DNA of 64,000 bases, taken from assembly GCF_025567125.1 (NCBI RefSeq), contig NZ_JAOQJI010000011.1:37950-101949 (forward strand), in the 5' to 3' direction. The stretch comes from Phocaeicola fibrisolvens. GTDB lineage: Bacteria > Bacteroidota > Bacteroidia > Bacteroidales > Bacteroidaceae. Made by a program: the position numbers and the translations under genes. Below the pieces are notes generated by a model. It was given only the letters and a program-made list of their open reading frames with translations. It was not told the origin of the DNA and made no database searches. Numbering within the stretch: the stretch's first letter is position 1; every line of letters begins with the position of its first letter. Positions 42,908-52,511 of this stretch are shown one piece after another.

Positions 42908-43540
42908 TTACCAGTAGCGTTCGTTGGGTGAACCGTACAGAGCCATCACACGGTCGAGATCATTCTGTTTCTTGGCACGCAGGTACGACACGCCGATGTT
43001 CTTGTTGGTATAGTACTGCACCAGACTGCGGTATTGCAGCATGTCGGTATAACAGCGGTCGATGATGTCCATACGTTCCTTGTCGTTCATCGAAAGGCCG
43101 TTCTCGTTGACCACCGTCTTCAGGTCCGTCAGCAGATTGGCACTCTCCTCCAGCAGCTTCGTGTAGCCGAGGGCGATAGCACTCAGTTCCTCAGGGGTGA
43201 AATAAGGGTCACTGAGCATACGCTCATAACTGGTCACATAGATTTCCGTGATGTCGCCGACCATCAGGATGGTCTGCTGCACCTTGCGGGCATCGCGTAC
43301 CAGATTCTTCACTTTCCTAAGGCCGTCATAATACTCCTTGCCCTGCTTGTAAATCTTGACCGTCTCCTGAAAATTGTTGAGCATGTTGCCAGCCGTCGAG
43401 GACGTGTGGACGATATTCTTGGCGGCATTGATGATGCCCTGGGCAAGATTCCCGGGATCGGTCACTACCCATTGGGCGTGTGCCCTGCCTGCCGAAAGGA
43501 GGCAGATACAGCATAAGGCTGTCAGAATTCTTTTCTTCAT
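42908..43540 (-). CDS. traI: conjugative transfer protein TraI (DUF4141)
   Basis: A 210-residue exported protein with a signal peptide ending RAHAQ (about 23) followed by WVVTDPGNLAQGI, typical of DUF4141. Helical mature part, VirB5-like in position. ATG 43540 chosen because the much longer frame upstream is shadow of the neighbouring gene. Confidence 0.88.
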   Translation of the reverse strand: MKKRILTALCCICLLSAGRAHAQWVVTDPGNLAQGIINAAKNIVHTSSTAGNMLNNFQETVKIYKQGKEYYDGLRKVKNLVRDARKVQQTILMVGDITEIYVTSYERMLSDPYFTPEELSAIALGYTKLLEESANLLTDLKTVVNENGLSMNDKERMDIIDRCYTDMLQYRSLVQYYTNKNIGVSYLRAKKQNDLDRVMALYGSPNERYW

Positions 43541-43580
43541 GTCGTTAATCTTTAATGGTTGATAAATCTTTTCCGTTAGT

Positions 43581-44195
43581 TCAGAGTCCCATCTTGCGGC
43601 CTTTCGGCTTAGGACGGACGGTGATGTGCGGTTTCCTCCGCAGTGTTGTTTCCGAGGAGACCGTGCGGGCAGGCCTGATATTCCTGAAGAACTCGTCCGC
43701 ATAAGGACGTCTGCCGGTCATCCTGACAAATCGGGCATCCAGTTCCCGGTAAGCCTTCTCCGCCTGTTTCCGTATCACATCCTCCGGACTGCTCCTGTCA
43801 ATGCCGTATTTCACGAGAAAATCCGGGCGGATATGTATCGGGTCATGTACGGAACCCGGCGAGGCGGCAATACTGCCCAGCCTCTCCAGTTCCCCGTTCA
43901 GCTTGTCAAGGTATTCAGCCGGAGGACGGGGACATACACTTTCAAAAATCTTCTCCACCGCGTGTGTCAGTCTTGCATCCACCTCCAGAATGTCGGGTAC
44001 TTCCCCCGTCTGCCTCTTCCGCAGGTATTCGTCAGGAGCCATCCCTTCAAGCTGATGGAACAGACGGTAATCCTCCGTGAGCCCGTAATAGTCCTGTATG
44101 GAAAGAGGAATATTCCAGCCCTGCATCAGGGACCAGTAGAGAGATGACACGACCTCACGGCGTTTGCTTTCATTAGATTCCAGATCGCTATACAT
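43581..44195 (-). CDS. unknown protein at the traH position
   Basis: A 204-residue soluble, charged protein with Pro/Arg-rich C-terminus (HITVRPKPKGRKMGL). I recognise no domain. It lies between the traG 3' exon and traI, where CTnDOT-type elements have traH. A cytoplasmic accessory role is a guess. Confidence 0.65.
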   Translation of the reverse strand: MYSDLESNESKRREVVSSLYWSLMQGWNIPLSIQDYYGLTEDYRLFHQLEGMAPDEYLRKRQTGEVPDILEVDARLTHAVEKIFESVCPRPPAEYLDKLNGELERLGSIAASPGSVHDPIHIRPDFLVKYGIDRSSPEDVIRKQAEKAYRELDARFVRMTGRRPYADEFFRNIRPARTVSSETTLRRKPHITVRPKPKGRKMGL

Positions 44196-44228
44196 AAATT
44201 CAGAAGTTTAATGGGTTGATAAATGATT

Positions 44229-44342
44229 TCACTTTTTCCTCTTGCTCTCGGCCAGCTGCTTGATTGCCAGCTCGATATTGCCACCCAGCTTCCGGGTAAG
44301 CCGCATTACTTCAAGCTTTTCCGTCTCCTCGGTCGTGTAGGT
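44229..44342 (-). CDS. traG: traG 3' exon
   Basis: 37 codons plus stop (TYTTEETEK to ESKRKK) complete TraG after the intron. Joined to exon 1 ending in EEYC, it gives EEYC-TYTTEETEK, collinear with TraG C-termini. Without splicing the element would make a TraG lacking these residues. Confidence 0.8.
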   Translation of the reverse strand, partial: TYTTEETEKLEVMRLTRKLGGNIELAIKQLAESKRKK

Positions 44343-46849
44343 GTAGGCTAAGCACCCAGCGCCTTGTCATATTTCTATGGTAGGTTTCCGAGTACTCGCC
44401 TCCGAACCGGACTTACAAGTCTCCCTGTATCCGGCTCTCCACTAATTAATTCAGTCTGATTCTTCGGTCGGGGTCTATTTTTGCATGACATTTTGAGCAG
44501 ACAGCCAAAGTTTTTCGTCTTCGAGCTATCATTTTCTTTTCCCAGTCGGATTTACCTTTCAGGTCTTTAAGTTTGCGAACGTGATGCATTTCGAGTTTAT
44601 CGGTAGCACCGCATAATTCGCAGACTTGGAGTTTCAGCCTTTCCATAAGGCTATTACGTCCACCTGTTATGGAAACTGTCCGTGGAATAGTGTCACAGTA
44701 AATATTCCCTGCAACCTTTTTGCGTTTGAAACCATCATGATAAAATGATTGGTAAAGTGTCTTACCCTTGCTATTTTCATATGCCACTTGGAAAACCTTG
44801 TTCTTTTTATATTTCAGAAGTATTTTCTTTACAGATGATTTGTATTTGTTCGCAAATACCTTATACATGCTGTATGACATAATGTGATAGAAAGAATTGA
44901 TGACATAGCTATTATTGGCTATTGAGTAGTAATTATAGAACCCTCGGATTTCGGCATTGAACTGACTGACTATTTCCAAGTCATCCAAGTTCAGCATGTA
45001 CGTTCTGACGATAGATTTCCAAACCTCTTTGCCATTGACAACCGCTATTCTTGCGACCTTGTAATCAAAGAGTTTCTTCCGCATCGTTTCAAAATTCAGG
45101 TACAAGACAGGCTTGTGTCCGAATGCCCTAACCGTTCTTCCGAACTTATCCTTACGTAAATCGTTACACCTGCGTATAAATACGTCATATCCGAGAAATT
45201 TCGCTGGTTTCTGCGCATTGGTTATCAGTGTCTTTTCATCTGAAAGTTCCAGTTTAAGAGCTTCATTAAGATAATTCTTAATATCCTCTTTTACTGTTTT
45301 GCAGTCTTCAAGACTACCGGTAATTCCAATCAGAAAATCATCTGCGTATCTCACGTATTTTAACCGTTTGATGCTGCTGTCCATTTCATTACGTGCCGGA
45401 TAGTTGTTCCGTTCTTCTCGTAGCCGCTTAATTTCAGCGGTCATCTGTTCCTTTACCTTTGCATTTTTCTCATTCTTCAGTTTCTTTGCCAGTCGGTATC
45501 TCCGCTGTTCGTAGAGCTTGTATCGAGCGTCGCCTTTTCTCGTTACTCCTTTATTGAACTGATTGGTGTATTCCTTAATGTACTTGTCGAACTTGTCAAG
45601 GTAGATATTAGCCAGTATTGGGCTGATAATCCCGCCTTGCGGAGTTCCACTGTACGTTCTATGAAATACCCAGTCTTCCACATATCCGGCATTCAGGAAC
45701 TTTCGGATAAGCCGCAAAAATCTTTCGTCAGCGATACGTTCCCGAAGAATATTAATCAATACGTCATGATTGATATTGTCGAAGAATCCTTTAATATCGC
45801 CTTCAATAAACCATTTCACGGCAGTGAATGTCTTTTGTATATCTATAAGAGCAGTATGACAACTTCGTTTGGGACGAAACCCATGCGAAGTATGTTCAAA
45901 ACTACCTTCATAGATTGCTTCAAGTATCATTCTAACTACTTCCTGTACCAGCTTATCATCAAAAGAAGGTATGCCAAGCGGACGTTTTTTCCCGTTTTTC
46001 TTAGGTATGTACGTCCTTTTGGACGGATTAGGCTGATAAGTCTCATTTTTGAGACTATCAATCAATTGTTCAACTCGGTCAATGCTCATTCCGTCAATGG
46101 TTTCACCATCGGCTCCTGCCGTCATGTTGCCTGTCTTACTATAAATATTCTGATAGGCTACATAAAACATTTCCTCGTTAAACAGCACTCTATACAGCCG
46201 CTCAAACTTATAGTTCAAGTTACCGCTGTGTTTACTCAGACTGTTCAACACATTTTTTGGATTTCTCATGTCTCTCACATCTTCCTTTAAATTGTTAAAC
46301 TTAATTAGCTGCTTCCCTTCGCCATGTACAGGGCGTTACCCTGCTCAGACTACTATGGAAGCTCCGTTGCCATGCCGGATATTCAGGAGCAGACCCCATA
46401 GCCGTACAACTGGCTTTCCGGTTTAGGCAATCCCCGTTTAGAAATTTGACGACTATTTGGCTTGACAGATTGTCGGATACGACTTTCGTCCTTTACTACT
46501 TATGGTAGTTGCCTTGCGGTAAGTTTATGCTACTCCTGCTACAAATCATCAGTGTAGTACCGCAACATGACGGTATAATTCCGAAGAATTATTCAACTGT
46601 CTTCCGTCATTGCCCAAGGATACGACTGCTCGGACTATCGTTCAACCAATACAGGCTTTATCCTCATATCTGTCATTTTAACTTGCCATTCGGTCGCAGC
46701 CTGACAGTTGGCTGACTTATGGCTTTACCAACGTGCTGTGTTCCCTTATGGGGTTTCCCCCTCCGGTAAGCGGTTGTTAATAGGCATTTTAAACACTTGC
46801 CCAGTCGCTTGCCAAAGCGACATTCGTCAAATTCCCTTTACGGGCGCAC
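44343..46849 (-). mobile_element. group II intron inserted in traG
   Basis: The 5' end is GTGCG at 46849 and the 3' end is AC at 44343, matching GTGYG...AY, and the total is 2507 nt. Domain V is the 34-nt hairpin at 44404-44437 (GAGCCGG...CCGGTTC). The IEP lies at 44446-46278. A candidate EBS1, GCGGTAC (46557-46563), pairs with the last seven exon bases GTACTGC with one G-U. The 570 nt before the IEP hold domains I-III and no gene. Confidence 0.87.
44446..46278 (-). CDS. ltrA: group II intron reverse transcriptase/maturase
   Basis: A 610-residue intron-encoded protein. Reverse transcriptase domains (about 60-400) have the catalytic RYADDF motif near 311-316 and TPQGGIISP before it. The maturase X domain spans about 420-520. 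The C-terminal HNH endonuclease (about 555-605) has CELCG, MHH and CSKCH. All parts are intact, so the intron should be able to splice and retrohome. Confidence 0.95.
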   Translation of the reverse strand: MRDMRNPKNVLNSLSKHSGNLNYKFERLYRVLFNEEMFYVAYQNIYSKTGNMTAGADGETIDGMSIDRVEQLIDSLKNETYQPNPSKRTYIPKKNGKKRPLGIPSFDDKLVQEVVRMILEAIYEGSFEHTSHGFRPKRSCHTALIDIQKTFTAVKWFIEGDIKGFFDNINHDVLINILRERIADERFLRLIRKFLNAGYVEDWVFHRTYSGTPQGGIISPILANIYLDKFDKYIKEYTNQFNKGVTRKGDARYKLYEQRRYRLAKKLKNEKNAKVKEQMTAEIKRLREERNNYPARNEMDSSIKRLKYVRYADDFLIGITGSLEDCKTVKEDIKNYLNEALKLELSDEKTLITNAQKPAKFLGYDVFIRRCNDLRKDKFGRTVRAFGHKPVLYLNFETMRKKLFDYKVARIAVVNGKEVWKSIVRTYMLNLDDLEIVSQFNAEIRGFYNYYSIANNSYVINSFYHIMSYSMYKVFANKYKSSVKKILLKYKKNKVFQVAYENSKGKTLYQSFYHDGFKRKKVAGNIYCDTIPRTVSITGGRNSLMERLKLQVCELCGATDKLEMHHVRKLKDLKGKSDWEKKMIARRRKTLAVCSKCHAKIDPDRRIRLN

Positions 46850-49234
46850 GCAGTACTCTTCCGGCGAGACCTCGGTGGCATAGACCGCCGACTGTGTTCC
46901 GCCGAGACCTATCCACACTTCCTTGTACTTGCGGGACGGGCTGTTGGCCATGTTGATGGAGAGAATCTGAGCACGTTCCTTGTCGGTCAGGCCCAGCAGG
47001 GACTGGATTTCATCGAACTTGTTGACATACTTCCTCTGGTCCAACAAAATCTTGCAGTCGCTGTTGTTGATGATGGTTCCCTTGACGATGGGTGACGAAA
47101 TGATGTCTTCCACCTCCTGGGTAACGACAACAGCCTCTCCGAAAAACTTTCGGACGGTCTTGAAAAGGTAGCGGATATAGTTGCTCATATTGGCGGATGC
47201 CAATGCCTTCCAACATTCCTCAATAAGTATCATCTTTCGGATACCTTTCAACTTTCGCATCTTGTTGATGAAAGTTTCCATGATGATGATGGTGACAATC
47301 GGAAGCAGCACCTTGTTGTCACGAATATTGTCCAGCTCGAAGACAATGAAGCGTTTGCCAAGCAAATCAAGCTGTCTGTCGGAATTCAACAGGAAGTCAT
47401 ACTCGCCACCCTTGTAATAAGGTTCCAGCACATTCAGGAACCCCCACACGTCAAAATCCTTCTCCCGTGTACGCTTGGTCTTCAGGATTTCCTGATACTC
47501 GTCGCGGATGAACTCATAGAAGGTGTTGAAGGACGGAACCACGGTACTGTCCGTGCGTATCTTCTCCAGAAAGAGATTGACCGCGTTGGAGAGTGCCACC
47601 TCCTCGGCACGTGTCGGCGGCTCGTCGTCACGTTTCCACAGGGTAAGGATAAGCGTCTTGATGGACTCCTTTTTTTCGATATCAAAAGTACCGTCCTCCA
47701 CGTAGAAAGGATTGAAGGCTATCGGATCGCTCTCCTCATAGGTGAAATAGATGCCGTCCTCGCCATGCGTTCGGGCATGGATAAGGCTGCACAGTCCCTG
47801 ATAGGAATTTCCCGTGTCCACCAGCAGCACATGCGCTCCCTGTTCGTAATACTGGCGCACCATGTGGTTGGTGAAAAATGACTTTCCGCTGCCCGAAGGT
47901 CCGAGGATGAACTTGTTGCGGTTGGTAATCGTACCGTTCTTCATCGGCAGGTCGGAAATGTCCAGATGGACAGGCTTTCCGGTCAGACGGTCCACCATGC
48001 GGATGCCGAACGGCGAGAGCGAATCCTTGTAGGACGTTTCCCCGATGAACAGACACAGGGCCTGCTCGATGAAGGTGTAGAAGCTTTCCTCAGACGGAAA
48101 ATCACCGGCATTGCCGGGAATGGCCGCCCAAAAAAGTGTCGGCACATCAACCGTGTTATGGCGGGGCTTGGCCTCCATCAGGGCAATCTGGCTGCCCACA
48201 TCATTCTTGATACGCTTCAGCTTCTCCCGGTCGTCGCTCCATGCAAAGACATTGCAGTGCGCACGGATGGAAGTGAGTCCCTTGCTGTGCGCCTCGTTCA
48301 GGTACTCCTCAATCCATTCACGGTTGATCTGGTTGGAACGGCTGTAACGGGACAGCGAGTGCATGTTGCGGGCGGTCTGCTCGAATTTCCTCAGGTTCTC
48401 CGCCGAATCGTCTATGAAGAGATACTGGTTCACGATATGGTTGCACGTGAGCAGTATCCCTATCGGTGCGGCAAAGGACAGGCGGCAGTCACTGCGGTCC
48501 GTGGACAGCCGTTCATAACGGCTGTCCGTACCCACGGATGACGGCAAATCCTCAGTTTCAGAAAGGGTATGCAGACAGAGCACATTGTCACCGACCTTCA
48601 TTTCCCCGGCTCCGAGAGTGATGTCCTGCAGGCTGGTCGTATCTTCCTGCGAAAGCGAAAAATACTTTTCGATAATGCCCGCGGAGGTTTCCGTACCGGT
48701 AATCTCTTCGTCCGTCAGCCTGACCATGCGGAGCAGACCGCTGTCGTTCACGATACGCTCGAACTGCCCACAGCATTCCAGGAAGCGTGCAACGGTATCC
48801 TTGTCCTGCATCTCCTTGGGGATGATAAACCCGCGCGTGAGGGCATTGAAACTGCTTGTCGTGCGGCTGTGTTCCTTCGTGGTCTTAGTCAGGAACAGAT
48901 AGCAGGTATGGTTCAGGTACGGCCGTTCGTTGAAATGCCTTTCAAAGCTTCGGCTGAGGAAACTCAGGTCATCCCGGCAGATGTCAGGTCTGTAACTCTC
49001 CTCGATGAAGATATCCTGCTTGTGGACAATGCTGTAGTTCGGTAGAACCCGGACAGCCTTCGCCCATGTGGAATGGAGGGCCTCGTACTCGGCGCGAGTC
49101 AGCGTGAACACTTCCGGCAGCTCCAACCTGTAGGCCACGGTAATGTCGGCATCCTTGCTGATGATGCACCCGTGCTCGACGGCCATCAGCGGAAACCGGC
49201 TTTCCAGTGTGGCGGCTTTCATTACATTTCTCAT
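46850..49234 (-). CDS. traG: TraG conjugation ATPase, 5' exon
   Basis: 795 codons of the VirB4-type TraG ATPase that energises the mating channel. Walker A is GPSGSGKSF near residue 445; Walker B is LIEECWKALAS in the C-terminal part, with the QEVEDI motif after it. The frame runs four codons into the intron to a stop (VRP), so the full 832-residue protein needs splicing to the 37-codon exon at 44229-44342. Overlaps traF by four bases. Confidence 0.92.
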
Positions 49235-49563
49235 ACATTACGTTTTTTCGGGGTTGGACAAATCAACCGGAGGAAACCCTTCCGGTTGATGATGTAGCGG
49301 GGATGGCGGCGCAGCGCCTGCAATTTCATCAGTCCCCATTCACCGTATTTCGCGTTCAGGCGGAAAGTCACCCAGACAAGCACCGAAGCGCAGATGACAC
49401 CGAAGCCGATACATACCCACTGGTCGATGCCTGCCATGTACATGATGACAAACAGGACGAACAGGGCGAGCAGTCCGCCGGCGAAGATGAACAGGTACTG
49501 GCTTTTCAGCCCCTTGAACTCAGGGCTGCGGCCGATTCCCTTGTTGATAGGATACTCCGCCAT
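49231..49563 (-). CDS. traF: conjugative transposon protein TraF (DUF4133)
   Basis: A 110-residue protein with two adjacent membrane helices (about 25-70), matching DUF4133/TraF, VirB3-like in position just before the VirB4-type TraG. Confidence 0.9.
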   Translation of the reverse strand: MAEYPINKGIGRSPEFKGLKSQYLFIFAGGLLALFVLFVIMYMAGIDQWVCIGFGVICASVLVWVTFRLNAKYGEWGLMKLQALRRHPRYIINRKGFLRLICPTPKKRNV

Positions 49564-49565
49564 AA

Positions 49566-49862
49566 TCAGAGGAAGAATGAGCGTAAGATGGTGGCGGCCA
49601 CGATTAAAAAGATGCAGGCGCCGAACCAGCTGGCTGCCGTCTTGGAGGTGTCGGGATCTCCCGAGGAAAACTTGGAATAGACCTTCACGCCTCCGATAAG
49701 GCCGACCACGGCTCCGATGGCATAAATCAGTTTGGTTCCCGGATCGAAATAGGAAGTGACCATGTTGGTGGCTTCAGTGATACCGCTGATACCGTTACCC
49801 TGGGCGAAAGCCCCTGTCGTTGCAAGCAGCGCCATGGCTGCAAAAAAGAATCTTTTTTTCAT
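49566..49862 (-). CDS. traE: conjugative transposon protein TraE (DUF4134)
   Basis: A 98-residue VirB2-like protein: signal segment (about 1-20), a Gly-rich hydrophobic centre and a C-terminal membrane helix. Probably the pilin-like subunit. First gene of the traE-traQ operon, with a promoter 45 bases upstream. Confidence 0.9.
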   Translation of the reverse strand: MKKRFFFAAMALLATTGAFAQGNGISGITEATNMVTSYFDPGTKLIYAIGAVVGLIGGVKVYSKFSSGDPDTSKTAASWFGACIFLIVAATILRSFFL

Positions 49863-49906
49863 GTGTCGAAACTTTTATTTGGTGAGACAAAAAATGATTT
49901 CGACCA

Positions 49907-49940
49907 CGAATATATAATGCTTAACTCATTGATTTACAAC
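49907..49940 (-). promoter_or_regulatory. traE operon promoter
   Basis: Minus-strand GTTG (49937-49940), a spacer of 22 bp (one C in the last position weakens the box), and TATATTCG (49907-49914), close to TAnnTTTG. A TGACA/TGTCA palindrome lies just upstream at 49953-49967. Confidence 0.5.
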
Positions 49941-49952
49941 ATTGACGATGCG

Positions 49953-49967
49953 TGACATCGGGTGTCA
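49953..49967. promoter_or_regulatory. palindromic operator candidate upstream of traE
   Basis: TGACA-N5-TGTCA. A related palindrome TGTCAT-N3-ATGACA is in the traA/mobA intergenic region (54074-54088). Confidence 0.45.
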
Positions 49968-50034
49968 TTACGTTACATCGGCAGGGGAATTCCGACGACG
50001 AAAAACAATGGAAAAATGGCCTTTGATTCTTCCG

Positions 50035-50199
50035 GCAAAGGTAGCCCGTGCCTTTACGGAATCTGCAAGGCAGGCCGTTCCGGTTGTCCTGGAGAAAATC
50101 ATCCTCGCTGCGCTTGCGGTATTTTCTCCCGACAAGCCTTGCAGTATCCAGGCACGGGACAGAAAAGCCTGCAAGAAATCAAACTCCGGCATATACCGG
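50035..50199 (+). promoter_or_regulatory. conserved structured leader motif, copy 4
   Basis: Outer stem CCCGTGCCT/AGGCACGGG, then CTGCAAGGC/GCCTTGCAG. CCGttcCGG hairpin. Arm TTGTC plus GGAGAAAAT pairs with ATTTTCTCC plus GACAA, capped by CATCCTCGC...GCGGT. Second hairpin CCGG-N6-CCGG (50186-50199). Minus strand CCTTG-N22-TACCTTTG. It ends 28 bases before the SLOG gene. Confidence 0.87.
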
Positions 50200-50227
50200 A
50201 AACATGTAGAACAAAAAACAGAACATC

Positions 50228-50809
50228 ATGAAACAGGAAGAAAAAAAGGTAGCGGCATTCACGGGACACCGGAAGCAAAGACTGATGCAGGAAAACAAGG
50301 ACTACCGGAACCTCAGCGGACAAATCAGGGGAAAGGTCATAACTATGATAAAAAACCTCTATGAAGAAGGTTTCAGAGAATTTTATTCGGGCATGGCAGA
50401 AGGGTTCGACATGATAGCGGCTGAAGCTGTCCTGCAACTGAAAGAACAATATGAGGATATGACACTGGCGGCTGCTATCCCTTTCAGAGCCCAAGCCGAA
50501 TGGTTTGACCCGCAAGACCAGCTGCTTTACAGGGAACTGCTTAAGAAGGCTGACCGGGTAGTGATGCTTTCAGAAAAATATTACAGGGGATGTTACCTGC
50601 GCCGTGACACCTATATGGTCAGCAGGGCTTCAATGGTAATAGCATATTGGGACAACGTGTGCAACGGAGGTACATACCATACCGTGAAAAAGGCCGTGGA
50701 AACTGGACGGGAAGTCATCAATCTGTTTACTGGAGAAGTGATAACGGACATAACTGCATTGCAAAACAATCATGAACCAAATAAACCGAATATAAAATGG
50801 ACAGATTAA
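50228..50809 (+). CDS. SLOG-family (DUF1273/YpsA-like) protein
   Basis: A 193-residue Rossmann-like protein with the SLOG signature AAFTGHRKQRL at the start and YSGMAEGFDMIAAE near residue 55. The SLOG superfamily binds nucleotide-derived ligands (for example ADP-ribose) and recurs in anti-phage and conflict systems. First gene after structured leader copy 4, set between the two halves of the tra region on the opposite strand. Confidence 0.85.
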   Translation: MKQEEKKVAAFTGHRKQRLMQENKDYRNLSGQIRGKVITMIKNLYEEGFREFYSGMAEGFDMIAAEAVLQLKEQYEDMTLAAAIPFRAQAEWFDPQDQLLYRELLKKADRVVMLSEKYYRGCYLRRDTYMVSRASMVIAYWDNVCNGGTYHTVKKAVETGREVINLFTGEVITDITALQNNHEPNKPNIKWTD

Positions 50810-50822
50810 AAAATAGAAACTT

Positions 50823-51128
50823 ATGAAATCAAAGGAACAGATTACAATCCCTGACCATACAGGGAAAAGAGAAACACGATTACTCGCTTTTGTATGGAAC
50901 TGCGGTTTTTTCAGCAGAGACGTTTCTGATGAGAAAATCATTGAGATGTGGAGGAAATCCCCCGCCAGAAGTCTGGATGATCCTGAAGACGAGACATTCT
51001 ACGATGTGGAATGTCTGACACCCGATGAACTGGCTGGACGAATCAATGACGAGTCTTTCGCGCATACGGAGGATTACGTACGTTTCATCAATGTCAGTCC
51101 CGACCTTTTGTACCCGGATAGGAAATAG
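50823..51128 (+). CDS. unknown small acidic protein
   Basis: A 101-residue acidic protein with no recognised domain, 13 bases after the SLOG gene. Highly charged middle (DDPEDETFYDVE) and no membrane segment. Co-transcribed with the SLOG gene; a large hairpin terminator follows. Confidence 0.62.
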   Translation: MKSKEQITIPDHTGKRETRLLAFVWNCGFFSRDVSDEKIIEMWRKSPARSLDDPEDETFYDVECLTPDELAGRINDESFAHTEDYVRFINVSPDLLYPDRK

Positions 51129-51149
51129 GATATCCACCGTCTCATATCG

Positions 51150-51197
51150 CATACCCCCACTTCCCCCTAAATATTAAAAAGGGAAAGCAGGGGTATG
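51150..51197. terminator. bidirectional terminator
   Basis: CATACCCC / GGGGTATG outer stem with an inner CTTCCC / GGGAAAG part and AT-rich loop, between the convergent 101-residue gene and traD. Confidence 0.75.
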
Positions 51198-51291
51198 AAA
51201 CTAAAGTTATCCTGTATGTATCACTCTTTCAGATTTAACCAGAATCTCCTTCATCTGACCGTTTCAGGATGGCCACGTTTGAACTTCCTGA

Positions 51292-52047
51292 TCACGCATA
51301 CTTGTCTATATCGAAAGGCTCTTCTTCCTTACTGTCTTTTCTTCCTGATACACCCTTCCGGTTTCCCAGATACTTGTCAAGCAAACCGTTCACCTTCTCC
51401 AGATTGCTCAGCTTGTCGGTCAGGAAAGCCAGTATCTCCGTTTCACTCAGTTTGTAATGGATGGTTCTTGCGGCACGCAGGGCTTTCTGTTCGTCAACAA
51501 TCCCGGATGTAAGTACCTCCGCCACGTTGTTTATTTCCTCGATTGTCAATGCTGTGTTGAAATCCGGGTCGGGTTCGGCATCTACGGGAGCCATCAGCTC
51601 CTCACGTTCTTCTTCAGTCAGTCCTTTATTTCCCAGCTCCACATCATCAGAACCGATATCCTTGTCTTCCTCCAATGGAATTTTCTCCATCGGCTCGGAA
51701 CGGGTTGGAGTCATCCTTGAAACTTTCGGGTCTTCCAGATAGATGACCTTTGTCTTGCCTATCACATCATCGTCATCCGAAGAAGAGGACGGAACAGCCG
51801 TTTCGGTTTTTCCTTTGGACTTATCCGTTTCCGGCTTTCTGCGCCTTGCCTTTCTGCGGGCACGACGCTCCGCCTCTTTCTTGCGTTGTCTGCGGTATCT
51901 CCACACTCTGACACGGGCAATCCGCATCAGCCTTAAAATGAGGTCCCATATTCCGTACATACGTCTGTGGAAAATGAATGTCCACAAATGGCACAATATA
52001 TAGACAGCACATACTGCCTTTACGGTAAAATAAACTATCGCAGTCAT
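51292..52047 (-). CDS. TraD-like membrane-associated protein
   Basis: A 251-residue protein: N-terminal membrane helix (about 5-25), a strongly basic Arg/Lys-rich stretch (about 40-75), a Ser/Asp linker and an acidic, helical C-terminal half. No catalytic motif. It is fourth in the traA-traD transcript, the traD position of CTnDOT-type elements. ATG 52047 follows the previous stop by two bases; an alternative ATG eight codons upstream would overlap it. Confidence 0.7.
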   Translation of the reverse strand: MTAIVYFTVKAVCAVYILCHLWTFIFHRRMYGIWDLILRLMRIARVRVWRYRRQRKKEAERRARRKARRRKPETDKSKGKTETAVPSSSSDDDDVIGKTKVIYLEDPKVSRMTPTRSEPMEKIPLEEDKDIGSDDVELGNKGLTEEEREELMAPVDAEPDPDFNTALTIEEINNVAEVLTSGIVDEQKALRAARTIHYKLSETEILAFLTDKLSNLEKVNGLLDKYLGNRKGVSGRKDSKEEEPFDIDKYA

Positions 52048-52049
52048 AA

Positions 52050-52511
52050 TTATAAAGGTTTGGTGATACATTCCGTGTACAGCTTTGACATCTCATGCTC
52101 GTATTTCTTCAAATGTTCATCTATAATCCTGTTTACAAAACCGGAAATGGGCATCTCAGGAGCGGTAACTGCCAGAAAACGCTTGATGTAGGCATAACTC
52201 TCCCGGTTGATATATACTTGTATCCGGTTGCCTACAGGATAACTTACCAAATAGGAGGATTTATAAGAACCGGTTTCCGAAGATTTGAAAGCGGATGTGT
52301 TTTCCAGTACCTCAAATGTTATTTCGGAAGTATCATCATCCCCATTGTCATGTCTTGTGATGTCTGCCGTTTCTACAGAAACGTCGCGGACATCCTTTCC
52401 GTTTTTCCTGCCCTTGAACAGCCTACGGAAAATAAACAATGACAATCTGTAAACAGTGTAAATGCAGCAACAGGCAACAATGGCCTGAAAAATAATCTGT
52501 GTCATAATCAA
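52050..52511 (-). CDS. traC: DUF3408 family protein (traC position)
   Basis: A 153-residue protein with an N-terminal membrane helix (about 4-25) and a C-terminal DUF3408 domain: VYINRESYAYIKRFLAV and PEMPISGFVNRIIDEHL in outline. This ribbon-helix-helix-like domain is shared with the neighbouring gene. Overlaps it by four bases. Confidence 0.78.
   Translation of the reverse strand: MIMTQIIFQAIVACCCIYTVYRLSLFIFRRLFKGRKNGKDVRDVSVETADITRHDNGDDDTSEITFEVLENTSAFKSSETGSYKSSYLVSYPVGNRIQVYINRESYAYIKRFLAVTAPEMPISGFVNRIIDEHLKKYEHEMSKLYTECITKPL

Noticed and set aside
45637..46290. Plus-strand frame of 217 codons inside the intron
   Set aside because: It is the antisense shadow of the maturase, whose motifs are clear on the minus strand.
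46838..46849. Natural end of TraG after VRP
   Set aside because: These codons are the first bases of the intron (GTGCG...); the real C-terminus is at 44229-44342 and matches TraG.
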